Shown here one piece after another: positions 1-9,596 of a DNA stretch of 64,000 bases. Each line of letters starts with the position of its first letter. Within the stretch, counting starts at the first letter, position 1. Under the pieces are notes generated by a model. That model saw only the letters and a program-made list of their open reading frames with translations, was not told the origin of the DNA and ran no database searches. This DNA is from CAZTTH01 sp964615975 (GTDB taxonomy: Bacteria; Verrucomicrobiota; Lentisphaeria; JABSQK01; JAJFLO01): the NCBI GenBank assembly GCA_964615975.1, contig CAZTTH010000009.1, positions 1 through 64,000 on the forward strand, in the 5' to 3' direction. The position numbers and the translations under genes were made by a program.

Positions 1-3000
1 CCCTGCCCAGCGGCCTGACCTTCACCTCCGGCTCCGGCGCCGGCTGGAATTTCAGCGCTCTGGGACAGGTCGTAACCGCCACCTATACCATTGGTCCTGC
101 GGCAAATAGTACACTCGCGAATGGCGGCACTCTCAACTTTTCCATCTCCGCCAGTGTCGGTGCGACAATCGCCGCCAGCATCGTCAATACCGCGAGTGTC
201 AGCGGAACCTTGTTTGACAATCAATCCGCCAATAATACCGCCACCGATTCCACCACCGTCATCAATGGTCCCAATCTCTCCACCTCAACCAAAACCGTGG
301 TTGATAACAACGGCGGCTATGTACAACCTAATGATACCCTGACTTATACCATCACCGTTACCAATTCGGCGACCTACGCCGCGTCAAGTGTCAGTGTCAC
401 CGATAATATTCCCGCCAATGTCACCGGGTTTACAGTCAATGCCTTCCCGGGCGGCGCCAGCAATTCCTCAACCGGCGGCGGCACCGGCGCCAATGGCACC
501 GGATTTCTCAATATCACCAATATTTCCATTCCCGGCAGCAGTTCCGCAACCATTACCTTTACTGTCAATGTCTCCGGATCGGCAACCTCCGGGACGACGA
601 TCCCCAATACTGCCACCATTAACAATCCCTATGGCCCCGGCGCCACCGTTAATGCCCCAACCTTGACTGTTTATACCGTTTCCGGCACCTGCGATATCGC
701 TATTACCGGCACCTATATCGAAGCGGAGAATTACACCACCTCCACTCCCGGCACCAACGCGGCCTATACCTTCTCCATCCAGAGTTCGGTAACCGGCGCT
801 AATTTCGGACAATATGTCCTGACTGACAATGGCGCGCCGGAATTTCCCGCGACCGGCATGCGGCTGGATTATCCGGTAAACTTCACCGCCACCGGCACCT
901 ACCGGATCTGGATGCGGGCCAACAGTCCCAGCGGCAGCGCCGACTCGACGATCTGGGGTGTCAACTACGCTCAAATTGGAGCATTGACTCAGGGGCCGGA
1001 TAATAGCTGGAATTGGACGACAACGGCAGAATCAGGATCCAATACTGTGACCATATCCACCACCGGTATTCATATTATCCATCTCTGGACCCGTGAACCC
1101 GGCCAACGCACCGATGGCTTCTTTATCATCCGGACCGACCAGACGGTGCCCGCGGGACTCAGTGAAGGCGCCACCATCGGGATCGCTGGCACTTATATTG
1201 TCAACCCGAATACCTGCGCCATCTATTCAATCAGCGGCACGGTATTCGAAGATATCAACTATGGCGGCGGAGTTGGTCGCAGCAAGGCGGCTTCCAGCGG
1301 GGTCGGTATTACCGCCGCCCGTATGGAGTTGTACTCGGTCGGCGGCAGTTTCATCGGCACCACCCCCACCACTGCCAGCGGCGCTTACAGTTTTGGCAAG
1401 TTGCCTGCCGGTACCTACACCGTGCGTGCCGCCAATTTAAATGTTCGCTCCACCCGCGTCAATGGCAGCTCGTGCACCACCTGTATTCCCGTGCAGACCT
1501 TTCGCACCAATGCCGCCAGCGGCACAGCCGTGGCGGTGACCGACCGGGTGGGCGGCGAGGTCCCTGAAAAACCGGATGCGGTTGACAATACCACCCTCGC
1601 CTCGCTGTACTCGCTCACTGCTGCCGGCACTGCTACCCCGCAATCAATTACCTCGGCAGTCATTAGCGCCAGCAATATCACGGGCGTGGATTTCGGCTTT
1701 AACTTTGATACCATTGTCAATATCAATGATAGCGGCCAGGGAAGTGTGCGTCAATTTATCACCAACGCCAACACCCTGGGAGTGGAAACGGCCCTGGCGC
1801 AAGCAGGTTTGATCGCCCAATACGAAACGTCGATATTCATGATCCCGAATGGGCAGGCAAACCCCGGACACAACACTGGTTACGCCAATCAAATGACCAC
1901 CAGCGGCGCCAATGCCGGCGCCGCAGTCATTTCACTGGCGACGGCACTGCCGGTAATCACCGACACCAGAACCAGGCTTGATGGCACGACTCAAACTGCG
2001 AATGTGCGCGCCACTCCGGGAGGCGCGGAAACCAATCCTGGCACGGCGGGGACGGGCGGCACAGTGGGGGTGAATACCATCGCCCTTACCCAGTTCAATC
2101 GTCCTGAAGTTGTGCTTACCGGCCAACTTATCGATGCCACCGGCTCGCGGGTCACCCTGATGGGGATGGCAATTGACAATGGTGCGCTCAAGGCGGCGGG
2201 CGATTTTTCCGTGGTTCAAGACAATCTGGTGGGGATGCGTGCTGATGGGACAGTGGGCACTGCTTATGCAGCAACATATGGAATTACCCTGGGCGCTGGC
2301 AGCAATATTCTGGTGAACCATAATTATATCAAGGTCGATAATAGCGGCATACGAGGCGACAGTCCAGGAAACAACGCGATCATCGAATACAATGAAGTCG
2401 ACTCTCCCCAGGGCACACCAGGTGGCGGCCACACCGCCACTCATGATGGGATCATGGTTACCAATACCGGCACCGATATCATAGTCCGGTATAATCGAGT
2501 AAAAAATCAGCGCGGCGGTGGACTTGAATTTGGCTTTGGAACCGGGGTTATCACTGCTACCGCCACCGACAATTCTCTGGTCGATAACGGTTATACCAGC
2601 GTCGGGGTACCCTCAACGGAAACCATGGGGATATTGGCGTACAGCCTGGCCGCGGGATCAGCGATTACTTTTGAATATAACATTGTCACCGGCAATGCCG
2701 GCCCCGGAGCGGTAGTACTCCCCGGTGCAGTCGCGCTGACCGCCAGCGGTATTGTCTTCACCAGGAATAGGTTCTATGCCAACGGCGGGTTGGGAATCGA
2801 TCTCGATCCAACGACTCGCGATCCCAATACCTATAGCCCTGCTGATGGTGTCACCCTCAATGACTCTGGCGATAGCGACTCCGGTCCCAACGGCTTGCTC
2901 AATTACCCGATTGTGGAATCCGCCATCATTACCGCGGATGGCAATATCACGATTACCGGCTGGGCTCGGCCGGGATCGAAAATTGAGTTTTTTATCGCGG

Positions 3001-4928
3001 ATGTCGATCCCACTAGTTTTGGTGAAGGTAAAACCTATCTTTTTACCGGGACCGAGGGTTCCGGCGCTGATACCAATTCATCATCAAATGCTTATGGCCC
3101 CGGAGCAGTCAATGGCATCCTTCAGGGGACGGACACTACCAATGTCTACAGTTTTGCCTTTACCAATCCTGCTACCGTGACCGGGAGCACCCAATTAACC
3201 GCAACCGCGACCCTTGCCGGCAGCACTTCTGAATTTTCTGGTGTGGTCACACCCCTGGTGGTCACCGAAACTTGCGCCTGTGGTGTCGATGACGGACTGT
3301 TTACCCTGACTACCATCACCATTGATGGCTCCATGTCGGATTGGAGTGCGGTGCTGGCGGATATCGATAATGTGGTTTGTGATGGCTTTAATCCGACCCA
3401 GGGGAATAATTGTCTGGCACCGCCCACCGGCTATATCGATGACGAAGATTGCAAGGTGCAATCGACCGGGCGCGACCTGCATCTTTTTGCCAAGACCTGG
3501 GATAACACCAATGTCTATGCCTATACCAAACGAATCGCTTCCGAAAGTAATATTGATAAATTCATTTATTACGCGGACACCAATAACAATGGCTTGATGG
3601 AAACCGGTGAACCGGTGATCGCCGCTGAGTGGCAAGGGAATAACCGCAATGTTGATGTCAGATATTTTACCTATATCGCCGCTTATCCCGGTGAATATGG
3701 CGGTGGCGACCCCATGATCAATCCTGCGTCCGGTTCAGCCCATGTTTCAGGGGTGCCCACCGGCAATGCGGACGGCTACCGAATGCCGGGGACACTTGCC
3801 GGCAGCGGTCCGAATATCTCCTCCGGCACATTTGGCAGTCTCGATGGGGTGCAAATGGAATGGAGTATCCCGTGGAATACCGGAACCTACAATCTGGGCA
3901 TACCGCCGGATACTGCTTTTACCTTTCATGTTTCGAGCACCAATAGTCAGCCCAATGCGGCTTCGCTCCCAAGTCAGATCGACGATAATATGGCGGGTTG
4001 TGGCGGCGGCGCCGGCGGCACCCAATTCGCGGCGGTTGATCTCGTCCATACCCCGACCGATACCCCGACAGTCCACGCCGAACTTTATGCGGTGAATAAG
4101 AATACCACCGTTTGCGCCTCTCATTCGGTCACCAACAACGGCAATGGCAGTGATACCTTTACATTGACCTATTCCACCACCAATCCCAGTGCCGTGACCG
4201 CGGCAACTTTCTATAACGACGCCAATGGCAATGGCATATTGGATGGCGGTGAAACCACCCCGATAACCAGCACTTATTCGCTCGCGGCCAGTAACCCCGG
4301 CACATCCGACACCATGAATCTGATCTTCTGTTATTCCATCGCCAATGTAGCGCCCCAAACTCCAACCGTGACGGTTACTGCCACATCAACATTCAACAAC
4401 GCGATCGATGATTCGATCACTGATACCATTGTCATCATCGCTTACCCGTTGTTGACCAATATGAAGTCAGTCGTCACTTTTTCCGATCCGATAAACAGTA
4501 CCACCAATCCTCATGCCATACCCGGCGCGCACATGATCTATACCATCCGCATCACCAATTCCGGCGGCGGCACAGTTGACCTCGATACCTTGGTAATCCT
4601 GGATGCCATTCCAAGCACAACCGAACTGTTTGTCAACAGTCTGGGGAGTTCTCCTTCCGGGAGTCCGATACAATTTAATGATGGGCCTGGCGCCTTGACG
4701 AGCGGATTGACCTTGACCTTTAACAATCTGCCGAGCTTGACCGATGATATTTCGTTTTCCAATGATAACGGCATCACCTGGATCTATGATCCCTCCTGTT
4801 GTATTGATGGGGATGGTTTCAATCTCAATGTCACCAATATTCGCATCAATCCTCAGGGAACGATGAATGGCGCCAGTGGCAGCAACAATCCTTACTTTGA
4901 ACTCATCTTCCAAGTGCGTGTGAAGTAA
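1..4928 (+). CDS. Giant secreted DUF11 / beta-helix repeat protein (3' part)
   Basis: The reading frame is open from position 3, so the true start lies upstream of the window; at least 1,640 residues are visible. Modules in order: DUF11-like Ig-fold repeats (to about 690), a CBM6/35-like module starting with EAENY and containing YRIWMRA (about 700-1140), an SdrD-B-like domain (about 1225-1500), a parallel beta-helix opened by NDSGQGSVRQ (about 1710-2810), a module opened by DGSMSDW (about 3320-4040), and a final DUF11-like domain (4440-4928). Composition is Thr/Asn/Gly/Ser-rich and Lys-poor, as in bacterial surface proteins. The protein ends FQVRVK with no visible sorting signal. The role is probably surface adhesion or polymer binding, but this is inferred from modules only. 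The convergent neighbour is the kinase gene at 5115. Confidence 0.85.
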   Translation, partial: LPSGLTFTSGSGAGWNFSALGQVVTATYTIGPAANSTLANGGTLNFSISASVGATIAASIVNTASVSGTLFDNQSANNTATDSTTVINGPNLSTSTKTVVDNNGGYVQPNDTLTYTITVTNSATYAASSVSVTDNIPANVTGFTVNAFPGGASNSSTGGGTGANGTGFLNITNISIPGSSSATITFTVNVSGSATSGTTIPNTATINNPYGPGATVNAPTLTVYTVSGTCDIAITGTYIEAENYTTSTPGTNAAYTFSIQSSVTGANFGQYVLTDNGAPEFPATGMRLDYPVNFTATGTYRIWMRANSPSGSADSTIWGVNYAQIGALTQGPDNSWNWTTTAESGSNTVTISTTGIHIIHLWTREPGQRTDGFFIIRTDQTVPAGLSEGATIGIAGTYIVNPNTCAIYSISGTVFEDINYGGGVGRSKAASSGVGITAARMELYSVGGSFIGTTPTTASGAYSFGKLPAGTYTVRAANLNVRSTRVNGSSCTTCIPVQTFRTNAASGTAVAVTDRVGGEVPEKPDAVDNTTLASLYSLTAAGTATPQSITSAVISASNITGVDFGFNFDTIVNINDSGQGSVRQFITNANTLGVETALAQAGLIAQYETSIFMIPNGQANPGHNTGYANQMTTSGANAGAAVISLATALPVITDTRTRLDGTTQTANVRATPGGAETNPGTAGTGGTVGVNTIALTQFNRPEVVLTGQLIDATGSRVTLMGMAIDNGALKAAGDFSVVQDNLVGMRADGTVGTAYAATYGITLGAGSNILVNHNYIKVDNSGIRGDSPGNNAIIEYNEVDSPQGTPGGGHTATHDGIMVTNTGTDIIVRYNRVKNQRGGGLEFGFGTGVITATATDNSLVDNGYTSVGVPSTETMGILAYSLAAGSAITFEYNIVTGNAGPGAVVLPGAVALTASGIVFTRNRFYANGGLGIDLDPTTRDPNTYSPADGVTLNDSGDSDSGPNGLLNYPIVESAIITADGNITITGWARPGSKIEFFIADVDPTSFGEGKTYLFTGTEGSGADTNSSSNAYGPGAVNGILQGTDTTNVYSFAFTNPATVTGSTQLTATATLAGSTSEFSGVVTPLVVTETCACGVDDGLFTLTTITIDGSMSDWSAVLADIDNVVCDGFNPTQGNNCLAPPTGYIDDEDCKVQSTGRDLHLFAKTWDNTNVYAYTKRIASESNIDKFIYYADTNNNGLMETGEPVIAAEWQGNNRNVDVRYFTYIAAYPGEYGGGDPMINPASGSAHVSGVPTGNADGYRMPGTLAGSGPNISSGTFGSLDGVQMEWSIPWNTGTYNLGIPPDTAFTFHVSSTNSQPNAASLPSQIDDNMAGCGGGAGGTQFAAVDLVHTPTDTPTVHAELYAVNKNTTVCASHSVTNNGNGSDTFTLTYSTTNPSAVTAATFYNDANGNGILDGGETTPITSTYSLAASNPGTSDTMNLIFCYSIANVAPQTPTVTVTATSTFNNAIDDSITDTIVIIAYPLLTNMKSVVTFSDPINSTTNPHAIPGAHMIYTIRITNSGGGTVDLDTLVILDAIPSTTELFVNSLGSSPSGSPIQFNDGPGALTSGLTLTFNNLPSLTDDISFSNDNGITWIYDPSCCIDGDGFNLNVTNIRINPQGTMNGASGSNNPYFELIFQVRVK

Positions 4929-5024
4929 TCAACCCGCAGGATACCACTCCTCAGTTTATCGATAATTGGATAAGCCATCATTCCCCCAACGGGGTTCACC
5001 GTGAGCGGAAATACGCTCGGGCGA

Positions 5025-5064
5025 GCGCACTGCAAGCCTCCGGACTCGCGCGGATGGAGTGCGC
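5025..5064. repeat. GC-rich inverted repeat between convergent genes
   Basis: GCGCACT (5025-5031) and AGTGCGC (5058-5064) are perfect complements flanking a GC-rich spacer. It lies in the 186-bp gap between two converging genes, so it may help terminate transcription. There is no following T tract, and it may simply be a REP-like unit. Confidence 0.35.
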
Positions 5065-5114
5065 TTGCCGGACCGTTTCTTTTCTCATGACAGCAGTCAC
5101 ACAGTGAACGGATA

Positions 5115-6119
5115 TCACACTCTCATCACCATCAGCGAGGCGACCCGGCGCTTGATTTTCTCCCACGCCTGATCAGGAATTTCAGCGCCGATATACTGAA
5201 CCACACTGCTGCCGATGATGGCCCCAATCTGGCCGCAGGTTGCCAGATCGCTGCCTTGCAAATAGGCATACAGAAATCCTGCCGCCCATAAATCGCCCGC
5301 GCCGGTGGTATCGACTGCCTGTACTCGCTCAGCCGCCACCTTGACAACTTCCAGGCCACGTTTGATATAAGCGCCGTGCGCGCCAATCTTGACCACTGCG
5401 ACCTCACAGAAACGACTGAGCGCCTCCAAACCATCTCGGGGATTGTGGGAGCCGCTGAAGGCCGCCGCTTCGTCTTCATTGGCAAAGACAAAATCGATGT
5501 AGCGGGTGAGAATGTCATCGAGGATATGACGATTCTCGCGCACCACTTCGAATGACGCCAAATCCAGACTGATTGTGCATTGGGCGCTGGCGGCGCATTC
5601 GAGGATGTGGTAGACCAATTGGTGATTAAATAACTTGTATCCCTCGAGGTGCGCGTGTTGACAACCGGCAAAATCCGCCGGCGTGATTTCATCTGGATGC
5701 AAGTTCAAAGCGGCGCCCAAATGAGTGCGCATGGTGCGTTGGGCATCGGGAGTGATCAGGCTCAGACAACGGCCAGTCTGAGACTGACTGCAGTATTTGA
5801 AGCGATCGGCCCTGACGCCCATGGCGGTAAACGATTCGGCATAATGTCGGGCAAGGTGATCATTGCCCAATTTGCCAAGAAACGAACAGGGCGCACCCAA
5901 ACGGGCCAGGCCGACGATGGTATTGGCGGCGGAACCGCCGATGGCATGACGGGGGGAAAGCGGACGATGTCCCAATATGATATCGATTTCGTGATGCTCC
6001 ACCAGACGCATTCCGCCTTTTTCCGCGGCAATACCAGCGAGAAAATCTTCTTCAACATGGGTGAGAACATCCAGCAGCGGTGATCCCACGCCAATAATAT
6101 GCATGTTGATTTCGGGCAT
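5115..6119 (-). CDS. PfkB-family kinase, probable adenosine kinase
   Basis: Ribokinase-fold kinase of normal length. It shows the N-terminal glycine motif GGSAAN, the adenosine-kinase-like TPDAQRTMRT segment, and the PfkB signature DTTGAGD whose last Asp is the catalytic base. I chose the ATG at 6119; an upstream TTG at 6143 also keeps frame, and ATG 6104 is possible. The gene lies 150 bp downstream of metK on the same strand. Adenosine kinase removes adenosine released from S-adenosylhomocysteine, so the pairing fits methyl-cycle salvage. Substrate is inferred from sequence resemblance and context; another PfkB sugar or nucleoside kinase remains possible. Confidence 0.85.
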   Translation of the reverse strand: MPEINMHIIGVGSPLLDVLTHVEEDFLAGIAAEKGGMRLVEHHEIDIILGHRPLSPRHAIGGSAANTIVGLARLGAPCSFLGKLGNDHLARHYAESFTAMGVRADRFKYCSQSQTGRCLSLITPDAQRTMRTHLGAALNLHPDEITPADFAGCQHAHLEGYKLFNHQLVYHILECAASAQCTISLDLASFEVVRENRHILDDILTRYIDFVFANEDEAAAFSGSHNPRDGLEALSRFCEVAVVKIGAHGAYIKRGLEVVKVAAERVQAVDTTGAGDLWAAGFLYAYLQGSDLATCGQIGAIIGSSVVQYIGAEIPDQAWEKIKRRVASLMVMRV

Positions 6120-6270
6120 GTTAAATTCAGGGTTGGACTGCAAGCAGTCGATTTTTCATACGGTACCGGCCCAAACCGGCGGGAAATCATGCCAGCTAAT
6201 TCCTCAACCTGATCGGGTTGGTTATATTTGGGTTAGCTCGCATCGAACAGGAATTAACCCGGGCACAACA

Positions 6271-7470
6271 TCATTTCCTGGTTTTCACGGCTTTTTTCAG
6301 GGCATCCACTTTATTGGTGGCTTCCCAGGGAAAATCGAGACGCCCAAAATGACCATAGGCGGCTGTCGATTTATAATTCCAGTTGTTTCTGAAGGGATAT
6401 TTCAATCCCAGGGTTTCAACAATCGACTTGGGACGAAGATCGAAGATCACATTGGCTTCGAGAATTTTCTGCAGGATCGCTTCATCCACCTTGCTGGTGC
6501 CATAGGTATCGACATTCACACTCACGGGTTTGGCAACCCCGATCGCGTAGGCAACCTGGATCTCACACCGCCGGGCAATTCCGGCCGCGACAATGTTTTT
6601 GGCGATATAGCGACACATGTAGGCGGCCGACCGGTCCACCTTGCTGGGATCTTTTCCCGAAAAAGCGCCACCGCCATGACTGCCAACGCCGCCATAGGTG
6701 TCTACGATGATCTTCCGGCCAGTCAAGCCGGTATCACCATGCGGTCCGCCAATTACGAAGCGACCGGTGGGATTGATATAATATTGAATCTTTTTGTGCC
6801 GGAGAGAAGCCGGTATTACCTCCGCGATCGTTTCTTCAATCAAATGAGCCAGGGTTTCATCTTTCATCTCCGGAGTATGTTGATGGGAAACCACAATTGA
6901 ATGAATGGATTCAGGAACACAGTCGCGATAATTGATGGACACCTGCGCCTTGGCATCAGGACGCAGGAAGGGATATTTTTTGGGTTTGCTTTTTCGCAAC
7001 GACGCCAATCGTGCCATGATCTGATGGGCGTAGATAATCGGCGCCGGCATTAATTCCGGGGTTTCATCCGTGGCATAGCCAAACATCATGCCCTGATCGC
7101 CAGCGCCCTGTTCCCGGGTTGCGTTTGTCGTCTCATTCACCCCTTGCGCAATATCCTGGGATTGTTTATGCAAACAGAGAAAAATTTTGCATTCATCCGC
7201 CGAAAATCCAATCGTGTTGTCAATATAACCGATCTGGCGGATGGTATCGCGTGCAACCCGGTCGAAATCCACCTCGCTGGCGGTGGTGATCTCGCCGGCA
7301 ATAACCGCCAGATCACTGGTTACCAGGCATTCGCAGGCGACCCGGCTGTCCGGATCATCGCGCAAACAGGCATCAAGTATGGCATCCGATATTTGATCGC
7401 AAATTTTATCGGGGTGACCTTCGGATACCGACTCGGAGGTAAAAATATGATTGCTTGTGATTTTGCTCAT
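6271..7470 (-). CDS. metK: S-adenosylmethionine synthetase
   Basis: Makes S-adenosylmethionine from methionine and ATP in the cytosol. Length 399 aa is close to the family norm (about 385-400). Diagnostic motifs are present: GHPDK near residue 18, the ATP-binding GAGDQG at 122-127 and the P-loop-like GGGAFSGKDP at 267-275. It starts with ATG and ends TGA. The upstream gap to the small gene at 7538 is only 67 bp and holds no SAM riboswitch that I can recognise, so regulation is probably from the promoter of the UDP-sugar pyrophosphorylase gene further upstream. A probable adenosine kinase follows. Confidence 0.98.
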   Translation of the reverse strand: MSKITSNHIFTSESVSEGHPDKICDQISDAILDACLRDDPDSRVACECLVTSDLAVIAGEITTASEVDFDRVARDTIRQIGYIDNTIGFSADECKIFLCLHKQSQDIAQGVNETTNATREQGAGDQGMMFGYATDETPELMPAPIIYAHQIMARLASLRKSKPKKYPFLRPDAKAQVSINYRDCVPESIHSIVVSHQHTPEMKDETLAHLIEETIAEVIPASLRHKKIQYYINPTGRFVIGGPHGDTGLTGRKIIVDTYGGVGSHGGGAFSGKDPSKVDRSAAYMCRYIAKNIVAAGIARRCEIQVAYAIGVAKPVSVNVDTYGTSKVDEAILQKILEANVIFDLRPKSIVETLGLKYPFRNNWNYKSTAAYGHFGRLDFPWEATNKVDALKKAVKTRK

Positions 7471-7537
7471 AGGAAGTTCCTTGGTTTAAAGTTCGGAAAG
7501 CTGCTGATGCATGATTTTGGCGGGATTAATAATACCT

Positions 7538-7885
7538 TCAGCCTTTAAATTGATCGTTGGGCGCAGGAAAACATTCGAACAATCCCAAATAGGATTCCGT
7601 CATTCGAATCAACCCCTTGGTGTTAAATCCCGCCGTCCATCGGGAAAATAAATCAGCTTCCACCTGGGCATCGGATAAACCGGAGAATGGCGCTAAAATA
7701 TAAGTCGGGTGAATTTTATCTTCATTGATTTCGAGGGGGAAATATACCCGATCCCGGGTTTGGCAGACGCCACTGATTTTATATTCCGCATCACGGTAAG
7801 CGCAGATTTTTGTCAACGCGATGGCAATATCCTCGTACTCAATGGCGAGGTCGTCGAGGCTGTATATCAATATCCGGTTATGCAT
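7538..7885 (-). CDS. Small conserved-looking protein of unknown function, upstream of metK
   Basis: 115 residues from the ATG at 7885, which overlaps the end of the upstream pyrophosphorylase gene by 8 bp and suggests translational coupling. An extended form starting at 7906 would overlap by 29 bp. I do not recognise the family. The protein is soluble and acidic-to-neutral, with a Tyr/Asp-rich N-terminal segment (DDLAIEYEDIAIAL), a middle with CQTRDRVYFPLEI, and no signal peptide or membrane segment. Its location between two enzyme genes in a tight run argues that it is real. Confidence 0.7.
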   Translation of the reverse strand: MHNRILIYSLDDLAIEYEDIAIALTKICAYRDAEYKISGVCQTRDRVYFPLEINEDKIHPTYILAPFSGLSDAQVEADLFSRWTAGFNTKGLIRMTESYLGLFECFPAPNDQFKG

Positions 7886-9290
7886 GGTCAAGATAAATCC
7901 GATCACCGGGTCTGATGGTGAGTTTTGGTTGAAATCGGGAACAGAAGTCCTCTTCGTTTACGAACGCGCGTGGGGAAATTTCCAGTTCACACGCCAGTTT
8001 GCCCTCAGGAGTGCGCGGAACTCTGACATTTGTTAATTCCAGCCAGCGGGCATATTCTTCCTGCATAAGTGCGCGTGCGGACACCACGGAATCCACGCCA
8101 TCCGCATTTTTGGTCGGGGCAAACTGCCGTTCGCGCCGCATTTCAAGGACAATGGTACGCGCGGTTGCCCGCAGGGCATCGAAGATAAAGGTTTCCAGTT
8201 TAATGCCATTGGGTTGCTTCGGTTCAATGATCTTGCCCTGGTCATTGACATAAGATACTTTCTTAATGGCACGATGGAACGGCAACTTGAAACCGCCCGC
8301 GTTAAGCCGTTTGACAAATGTGCGTGTCAATAAATGGATGGCAGGACTGCCGGCCGCAAAACGCAGGTTGCCATGGTCATCAATCGCGAGGTTCAATTCC
8401 GGCGGCAGATCGCTGTATTCCACCACCCCGATTTTTTCATCCCACTGGCAGAAAACACCGATGCGCTCCATGGGTTCGGTTTTCACCACACAGCGACTGC
8501 TCATTTCCGCGTGGGTAAGGGCATGCAAGCCGATAAACAAGGGATCGATGATTTGAACCAGGGGATTGTCGATTTGGAAATATGACAAATGTTCGATCCC
8601 GCGTTCTTTCATGTCCTGCAATGCGCCAGAGGTTGACAGCGCCCGCAAGCTGCCGCCATGTCCATCGGGTGAGAGCGCCAGATTTCCCTTGTCGGCCAGG
8701 ATTAATTTGCCTTCGGCGGTAAAGGCGGGCATGGTGCCTTGGATCAAAAAGAAGACATCGTCCGGATTTGAATCAAAGTAATTCATGCGGCGAAAATAGG
8801 CGCGGGTGGCAGCGTCGTTCAGGGGACTGGTCATGATATACCATGGGATGGCGGCACGATAAATTTCCCGATAACGGGCCAGGCTTTCCGCGAAATGCTG
8901 AAACAAACTCTTCTCCTTCACCGGCGTGATTGGATACATCCCTTTTGGCGCGTCAAACCCCAGCCGGGTCCCCTGACCGCCGGCCACCGTGAAGGCGGCT
9001 ACTTTGCCCGCGGCGATCAGCTCCCGGCCTTCAGTTTCAGCGGTCTGATACAAGATCTTTTGTTCTTCGGTCTGTGGAATCAGGGAATAATAAGGCGCTG
9101 GCGCCAGGTCGGAAAAATGGGATTCGGCAGGTGGATTAAGAACTTCATTTTTTATCCAATGCTGCAGGCGCGCCCAATCCAGGCTGTCTAACTGGCTGGT
9201 CAGGACAGCCTGCTGCTCTTCGGACAATTCGTTCCAATATTTCAGCACGTGATCCTGATCTAATTGCTTTAATACCCGGTGATAATCCAT
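7878..9290 (-). CDS. UTP-dependent sugar-1-phosphate uridylyltransferase, UAP1/UDPGP family
   Basis: 470 aa enzyme of the eukaryote-like UDPGP family, which transfers UMP from UTP to a sugar 1-phosphate such as GlcNAc-1-P or glucose-1-P. The nucleotide-binding signature AGGQGTRLG is at 103-111, followed by DAPKGMYPI. Further family features are the central SPDGHGG segment and PNGIKLE, the latter being typical of the UAP1 branch. This resembles UDP-GlcNAc pyrophosphorylases more than the bacterial GalU fold class; the exact sugar is not settled. It is the first gene of a four-gene minus-strand run with metK. Its start is ATG at 9290 with an AT-rich region upstream. Confidence 0.9.
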   Translation of the reverse strand: MDYHRVLKQLDQDHVLKYWNELSEEQQAVLTSQLDSLDWARLQHWIKNEVLNPPAESHFSDLAPAPYYSLIPQTEEQKILYQTAETEGRELIAAGKVAAFTVAGGQGTRLGFDAPKGMYPITPVKEKSLFQHFAESLARYREIYRAAIPWYIMTSPLNDAATRAYFRRMNYFDSNPDDVFFLIQGTMPAFTAEGKLILADKGNLALSPDGHGGSLRALSTSGALQDMKERGIEHLSYFQIDNPLVQIIDPLFIGLHALTHAEMSSRCVVKTEPMERIGVFCQWDEKIGVVEYSDLPPELNLAIDDHGNLRFAAGSPAIHLLTRTFVKRLNAGGFKLPFHRAIKKVSYVNDQGKIIEPKQPNGIKLETFIFDALRATARTIVLEMRRERQFAPTKNADGVDSVVSARALMQEEYARWLELTNVRVPRTPEGKLACELEISPRAFVNEEDFCSRFQPKLTIRPGDRIYLDHA

Positions 9291-9596
9291 GAAAAAATAA
9301 GTTATTTAATGAGTTAATTATAGATGAGCTGATTCGGCATAATTAGCGAATTCAATAATGCCATAAATTTGCCTGTTTTTTGGCAATTGTCTATGGGCTT
9401 TTGACGAGATTGGAATAATGCCCCTGAAAATCACCAATTTTGTCTAAGAATTAGATCCTCAAAATATCATGTCAGTTCACAACCACAATAGGTTTTCCCA
9501 ATCGGACGTCTTACTTCCGAATTGACATTGTTCTCAGGGAATTCACCTGCAATGACCTGAGGACTGGTAATGTTGGGATTCCACGTCAGCGGGCAA
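9291..9596. other. 306-bp non-coding stretch with a putative minus-strand promoter
   Basis: The 9291-9440 part is AT-rich and probably holds the promoter of the pyrophosphorylase operon on the minus strand. The 9467-9596 part can be read in another frame as a continuation of the LamG protein C-terminus, but it lacks family resemblance and I treat it as untranslated. No RNA gene or repeat was recognised. Confidence 0.5.

Noticed and set aside
7471..7537. SAM riboswitch before metK
   Set aside because: The gap is only 67 bp and shows no recognisable riboswitch fold.
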